Shown: positions 15,848 through 21,025 of the stretch, piece by piece
Layout: each line of letters begins with the position of its first letter
How positions within the stretch are numbered: the stretch's first letter is position 1
Assembly (NCBI GenBank): GCA_015499995.1
Contig: JADNRV010000629.1
Coordinates: 1-21,025, forward strand
Origin: Flammula alnicola
Taxonomy: Eukaryota; Basidiomycota; Agaricomycetes; Agaricales; Strophariaceae
Length of the DNA: 21,025 bases
Direction of reading: 5' to 3'
Translations under genes and position numbers: made by a program
Notes under the pieces: model-generated
What the model saw: the letters and a program-made list of their open reading frames with translations, nothing else
Told to the model about the DNA's origin: nothing
Databases searched by the model: none

Positions 15848-17608
15848 TGGCCTGAGAGACGGGGGAACTAAGGAACTTTTGGGGTGGAGGTCGAATTATA
15901 TATGCACGCAAGACCGAGCCGTCCGGTGGCAAATAGGTAACTGAAGTCACGTCAAATACTCTCTTCCATTTCGCCATAGTTAACTGTGACGCGTAATTCA
16001 CGAGTGCAGAATGTAGAGACTTGCGGCTAGTGGTCGGAATGTATGTTACTCGTGACCATTGACTTGTAGGTGTCATCTTCTGTCGCTCGGATAAATTGCA
16101 GTAAGGCTGGGGCAATGACGACTTCCTTCGTGGATGGTTCACTAAGGCTTTTCCGTGTCCGTAGAAAAAATGGAATTGGATACCCCAGAATAAATGACGT
16201 GGCGAGACTGAAGACAAGGAATCCGAAGAACGGCCGCGATATAACCCGGTGGATGATTTAGCTACGAGAAAGCTGCCGGATTGATGTGAAAACCAGGAAG
16301 AATAACATCTTTAGCAGTTAGAAGTGAGAGCTAGCGCCCCGCAAGCGAGCCTGAGTGCTGGAATGATCGGCTTCAGGTTTAGGATCGTGTCACAAGATGC
16401 AAGTTCACCAAATAGTTAATCCGAGTCTCCGTCATGCTCAAGAACAATTCTGCGGATTGCAGAAAGAATCATACTATGTTCCTGGATCTTGGGGCTGTGG
16501 GTAATAGTAGATAGAAGGAGCGGCAACTTGAAATAAGCAGTCATTTATTGTATATGAATAGAAATAACAGGATTGGACAGTACCTTGTTACCTCTTGAAG
16601 ATGCCATATAGGGCACTTTCCGCGTGGTCGCCGTGCGAAACTGTGTTGAATTTAGGGCCCTAGCGCCTCTCCGAGTCCTAGGGCGTATGAATCTGATAGG
16701 CATGTGACGCTACCGAGGACAAGAATCTGAATGAGGTCTGCAACTATAGTAAAGCAACTCTGCCTTGCCGATGATGATTCCACAGCAGCACGCAGTTGTG
16801 CGCAAAGACGTTTTGGAGACTTCGAGTCCACTGTGTGCTGAAATATGCCATAAGGATTTTTGACCTTCAAATGAATGGTGTTTTGATTGGTAAAATTATG
16901 CGCTCACTGATAACGGGAAGCGATACTAAATGGAGCGCATGCGTGTTACAGCTGCTTTCATAACGATAGCACCCATCGAAGGGGCCTTGCAAATACCGTT
17001 GTCGATGTCCATCTATGTAAGCTTGTCTTCAACAAGAACGAAAGTTTTTGGGAACCCATCGTTAGGAAGTGGGCAGTAGACTTGAAAATTGAAAGTTGCG
17101 AGACGACTCGTGTCAGGTCAATGAGGCCTAAGCGCTAAGCACTTGTGCAATGAATGAGTATGCTGGCATAAGACCAGAAGTTTGAGTAGACCATGTTTGA
17201 AGGCAAGATACAAGAGGTAAGTAGTATCAAAATTCAAATTGACAGAACAGGGTTGATTGTAATGGATTATTTGTCAACGGCCTCGGCTTCCAACTTCTGT
17301 CCCTGGTCGCCGTTGTTTCGAAATTGCTCCTGCCTGGTTCGCTGTTGACGACACCGACGACGGCGAAATTCGTTTTGCTCTGCGGGCCCGCTTTTAACTG
17401 GGTGTGGTCTCCGATAACCGCGTGTCATAGCCAACTCAGATCAAGACGCGTCTTTTTCGTCTTGACTTGTCTCCCCTTTCTGCTCTTTTATCCCTCATAT
17501 ACCATTCCTTGACGCAATACCCTGCCCTCAAGACATCAAGCTCGAGTCAATTGAGCACGACGCGCTGTGATATACGACGAAGCCCTCTGAACTCTGATTA
17601 TCTGGATC
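15848..17608. other. Intergenic region upstream of cdh (-) and of the GTPase gene (+)
   Basis: A divergent region of about 1.76 kb. Near the left it carries the cdh promoter with a TATA-like element. Near the right it carries the GTPase leader, which is pyrimidine-rich and has no ATG from 17265 to the start at 17609. In the middle, the longest frames (for example minus 16652-16870) resemble nothing I know. The minus frame running 16217 to 15774 reads through the cdh start and is not supported as an extension. Confidence 0.55.
15894..15905 (-). promoter_or_regulatory. TATA-like element of cdh
   Basis: On the minus strand the sequence reads CATATATAATTC about 50 bases before the ATG at 15847. 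That is a plausible distance for a fungal gene with a short leader. The assignment is by pattern and position only. Confidence 0.5.
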
Positions 17609-18536
17609 ATGTCGGCCTCAGCTTCCTCTTCGACTTCATCACCCCCCCCTGCAGCTGGTCCCAGCAGTCAAGGCGCTAATTCGCTCAGCGAAAATGGCGA
17701 TGAGAAGAATAGGTGTGCGATCAGTCATCTCTAGCTATATCTTCCCTCGTTAATCTGGCTCATAGCGTGGTGATCAAAGTTGGAATGGTGGGGGATTCAC
17801 AGATCGGGAAGACGAGCTTGATGGTGAAGTATGTTGAGGGCAGCTTTGACGAAGACTATATTCAGACGCTGGGTATGTCGACGTACTCAATTCTTTCTGC
17901 ATGCGCAGCTGACTGGCGAGGAAAAAGGCGTCAACTTTATGGAGAAGACGATATCTGTTCGGCGAACGACCATCACTTTTTCAATCTGGGACTTGGGCGG
18001 CCAAAGGGAGTTCGTCAACATGCTTCCTCTTGTGTGTAACGATGCCGTCGCGATCCTATTCATGTTTGATCTCTCGCGAAAATCGACACTCAATTCAGTG
18101 AAGGAATGGTATCGGCAAGCACGTGGTTTCAACAAAGTACGTTCTCTTTCACCACGAAGGCCTCTTTCGCACACGATTCCTTCACGATTAAACATATTGA
18201 TTGACTTATTGAATCTTCAATCAAGAATGCTATTCCTTTTCTAATCGGCACAAAATTCGACCAGTTCGCGACGTTTCCACGCGATGAGCAAGAAGAGATC
18301 ACGAAACAGGCGAGTCCACAATATGACGCGTCCATTTCGGGTGGCTCACTTGTACAATGCAGGCGAAGCGTTTTGCCCGTGCTATGCATGCATCGCTGAT
18401 ATTCTGCTCGACGTCAGCCTCAATAAACGTGCAGAAGATCTTCAAGATCGTTTTGGCAAAAGCATTTGATCTTAAATGCGTGATACCCGAGATCGAAGGA
18501 ATAGGGGAGCCAATTCTGGTCTACGTTGATGTGTAA
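17609..18536 (+). CDS. spg1: Spg1/Tem1-family small GTPase (225 aa, 5 exons)
   Basis: GTPase at the spindle pole body that switches on the septation initiation (mitotic exit) network; regulated by a two-part GAP (Cdc16/Byr4 type). Exons: 17609-17712, 17766-17872, 17928-18136, 18226-18309, 18363-18536; phases agree throughout. Motifs: G1 GDSQIGKT (44-51), WDLGGQ (91-96) in place of Ras DTAGQ, which is diagnostic of this family, GTKFD (148-152) and CSTSAS (183-188). The end, EPILVYVDV, matches the family C-terminus and has no prenylation box. The N-terminus is a Ser/Pro-rich extension of about 34 residues with an 8-C run at 17642-17649. The start is the first ATG after more than 300 ATG-free bases. 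Intron 4 (18310-18362, 53 bases) begins with GC (CAG|GCGAGT); its length is not a multiple of three, so it must be spliced. Confidence 0.93.
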
Positions 18537-21025
18537 GGGATGTGTTTCCCGAGATTCCGAGAGGAACAATGTACAGCGTGGGAGCTCCATTATCTGATAC
18601 CGACGGGATAAAGGGAAGAAAAGTTTGCGGTATGTCTTCGTTCCTGCATCTCTTGCGCGATTACAACTGAGAAGTCATCCGCCTATCTAGAACCGTATAT
18701 CTCAGACGCATGTAAGATGGGGCGTCAACCCCATTTTTCTGGCCTTTCAGAGCTTGAAACCAAAATACTTGGATACCAAATTCCTCCTTAAAAGGAAACG
18801 CTTACCATTCCCCCATTATTGCACCTTTCATCTCCTTCGTCGGTATTTATACTCTCTTTTACATCACATATTTTTCTCGCATCCCTTAATAGATTACCGC
18901 CTCTCGCGTACCTGTCGTTTCTTTTGGTTTTCTCGTCGTCTGTGCTATCGTAAACATCCGTTGTGCTGCATCATACATTCTGTTTCGTTTGACTGTCTTC
19001 TACCCCCTCTTTTTATTCCATTCCTGGAGGAGATCGACATCCCATTGTCCACGGACTTCGTTTCTGCAAAAAGTGGATGTTCAGCCTCATCGGTCACTCA
19101 CACTCATTGTCTAGGGGAATCTCATTTATTTCCTATAAATATACACTTTTCTCCGCTCTGCATCTGTCTTCGCATCCGAGTACATTGTACACCTTCATGA
19201 CATTCTTTATCCCCATACTATGCCTCTGATAATGCATGTGAACCGTAGGACCATTTTAGTCGTTTCGATCGCCAGCATGAGGACTTTGTATATCCGAACC
19301 TTTCAAACGTGTGGCCAAGTAAGCGACAGCACATGAGTACAGGAGTCATTCGACACCTTCCGCTGCGCTTTAAGTGCCGTCGCGGATAAATTTCGATTGT
19401 TGCTGCAGCGATAAAAATAGGCTCAATAATCGTGGTCAGGCCCACATAAACGGTGTTGGAAATTGGTTTAGTCCGTGTATTATTCACCTTATTATTCTGC
19501 ATTCCGAAGTAAAGCCAAAGTAATTGTGAGAGTCAAAAATAGAGTCTTAAAATGGCGTCCGTTATCTTGAGTTAATAATAACAAAGTGATTCTAAGTATG
19601 CAGACCGCCGACTATTAAGCTCATGGCGTTCACAAAAATATCGACAAGGGAGTTACGAACGAGAATCTGGCTGAACCCAGCTCGAGGTTAGAGCGTCAAG
19701 TGAGGCGGTCTGATTTCGAGAGAACGGCGTGAGTGGAAAGGTCGTGTGAGTTGCCAGTTGGTTGCCACTGAGAAGCGGGCTTAAATCCACAACCACCATT
19801 GGCTGAAGTGGCTTGTTAAATAAGGCCGGCGGAGACCTTTCTCGGAGAAATAAACGTAGCGGACACATATTTATATGCGAGTGCCGCCGATTTAGTCCTG
19901 GGGCCTGCTGTTGGGAGACAGTCAACTAAATCAAGCTAGTCACTGGACAGAGAATGACATACGTAGCAGGTAAATCCGCGTCGAGTCCCTGTTCAAGCAG
20001 GTCGACATCTTCCAGCATCTTGTGAACTCGCATGCCTCCTTTTCGACGATACCTGGTCCCCGAGAGTACTAAGTCTGAATCGAAAAGAACCCATGTTCGG
20101 CTGCACTTTTAAAAGGTCGGATGCGGAGGGTACATCTACCGGTAGATAGGCCACGGAGAGAAGCTGAGTGAAGGTACATGCAAGGGGATGCAAGGGGAGA
20201 AATATCAACCTGAAGGTCCTGAAGCATGGCCAGCGAGGGCCAGCGACTTCAAATGAGTCACTTATAAGGAATCTCTCCCGTGAGCCGCGTGTTATGTTAA
20301 CTCCGGTTAACTCCGATTACCAACAACTTTGTCATGACAATGTTTTGATTCCTTTTCAGTCTGACTTTCTCCTTCAACATGTCGCATGATACACAAGTCT
20401 GGCTAACAAACCCTAAACGCTTCTTGGGCATCATACGATATATACTTTCCATGTGATCCGCCATGCTTCTATCGAGCCTTGATCTATGGATTTCTACAAG
20501 TTTGGATATACACCCGTACTTTCCGTTTCACTTTCCCTAGCTTGACCAGGAGAGCAAGGGCCCAAATGGTCTCTCTTCTGTTATCTAGCGACGATACACC
20601 ACTGTGCTAGTTGCTCCGATTACTTGTTATCTGAAACCTTTGACTTTGAATGCCTTGACGAGGGTCTCAGAAAGCCAAAAGACAACGAACGACTAAAGCT
20701 CAAGAGAATATCACACTTGTAGTCGAGTATGGCCAATTTAGAAGAATCTATCTAGGAACTCTGTCGTTGAAAGCTGGCCTTGTCTCCAAAAAATATCTTC
20801 ATTTGACGCATGGGCTACCGTCGGCTGATTCGGTATAATTGTGGCTGACTTGGCTGGCCCGCACATACTTAGTAGCAAGGAAGCATCTGAGCCACCATGC
20901 GTTCTGTTTGTCTGGCCACAGGAATCAATGGACACCGCATGCATTGGTTAATGCTCTCTTCTCTTACCTGCCTGGGAGCTTTCTGTAAAACTACAAATAC
21001 CCTACGAAGAAGACATACCTAGTTT
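18537..21025. other. Right-end region without a supported gene
   Basis: The 3' flank of the GTPase gene is followed by a strongly pyrimidine-rich stretch at about 18780-19060 that opens a 148-codon frame (18754-19200). That frame is rich in Cys, His, Leu, Phe and Ser and looks like composition rather than a protein. From 19200 to 21025 I see only short unconserved frames and three 10-bp-period dimers at 20178-20315. A gene with very short exons could be missed by eye. Confidence 0.5.
20178..20315. repeat. Three separate tandem dimers, each with a 10-base period
   Basis: ATGCAAGGGG occurs twice at 20178-20197. GGCCAGCGA occurs twice, one base apart, at 20228-20246. GTTAACTCCG occurs twice at 20296-20315. 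The three units differ in sequence but share the 10-base period and lie within 140 bases. Confidence 0.8.

Noticed and set aside
17911..17927. GTPase exon 3 starting at the earlier GCGCAG acceptor
   Set aside because: It would shift the frame after QTLG and insert extra residues; the later AG gives the contiguous QTLGVNFMEK.
18754..19200. 148-codon plus-strand open frame
   Set aside because: It lies in a pyrimidine-rich tract; the translation is dominated by Leu, Ser, Phe, His, Cys and Arg with no domain text, as expected from base composition.

Overview
The window is a stretch of filamentous-fungal nuclear DNA. It most likely comes from a plant-biomass-degrading agaricomycete (mushroom-forming basidiomycete). 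The reasons are genes broken by many introns of roughly 43-110 bp, short pyrimidine-rich leaders, a full-length cellobiose dehydrogenase gene without a carbohydrate-binding module, and protein text that closely follows basidiomycete Prp43 and Spg1. I read gene models by splicing by eye and checking that the phase was kept at every junction; no transcript evidence was available.

Layout, left to right. 1-1202: no recognisable gene, some simple repeats. 1203-2813 (+): aldo-keto reductase copy 1, 11 exons. 3531-6464 (-): DEAH-box RNA helicase of the Prp43 family, 11 exons, with one 1-base frameshift. 6982-8584 (+): aldo-keto reductase copy 2, 11 exons at the same positions, with a 1-base deletion in exon 7. 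The two reductases lie in a duplicated block of about 2 kb that includes promoter and 3' flank, and the helicase sits between the copies. 8890-9011 (-): a short coding-looking segment, perhaps a gene relic. 9471-12101 (-): a 5'-truncated non-LTR retrotransposon with poly(A) tail, reverse transcriptase, RNase H and C-terminal zinc knuckle, flanked by an exact 11-13 bp target-site duplication. 12335-15847 (-): cellobiose dehydrogenase, 22 exons, apparently intact, including a 9-base microexon. 17609-18536 (+): Spg1/Tem1-type small GTPase, 5 exons, intact. 18537-21025: no gene that I can support.

How the parts relate. Cellobiose dehydrogenase is a secreted flavocytochrome that oxidises cellobiose and passes electrons to lytic polysaccharide monooxygenases. 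The reductases are cytosolic NADPH-dependent sugar or aldehyde reductases. The helicase and the GTPase are housekeeping functions (spliceosome and ribosome assembly; septation and mitotic-exit signalling). I see no clear biosynthetic cluster or new multi-gene system. The observations worth a second look are the retroposon with exact boundaries, three GC-AG introns (one in a reductase whose twin keeps GT), independent lesions in each reductase copy, a frameshifted and motif-divergent Prp43, the CDH microexon next to its active site, and a set of single-base deletions that could be real decay or assembly error.
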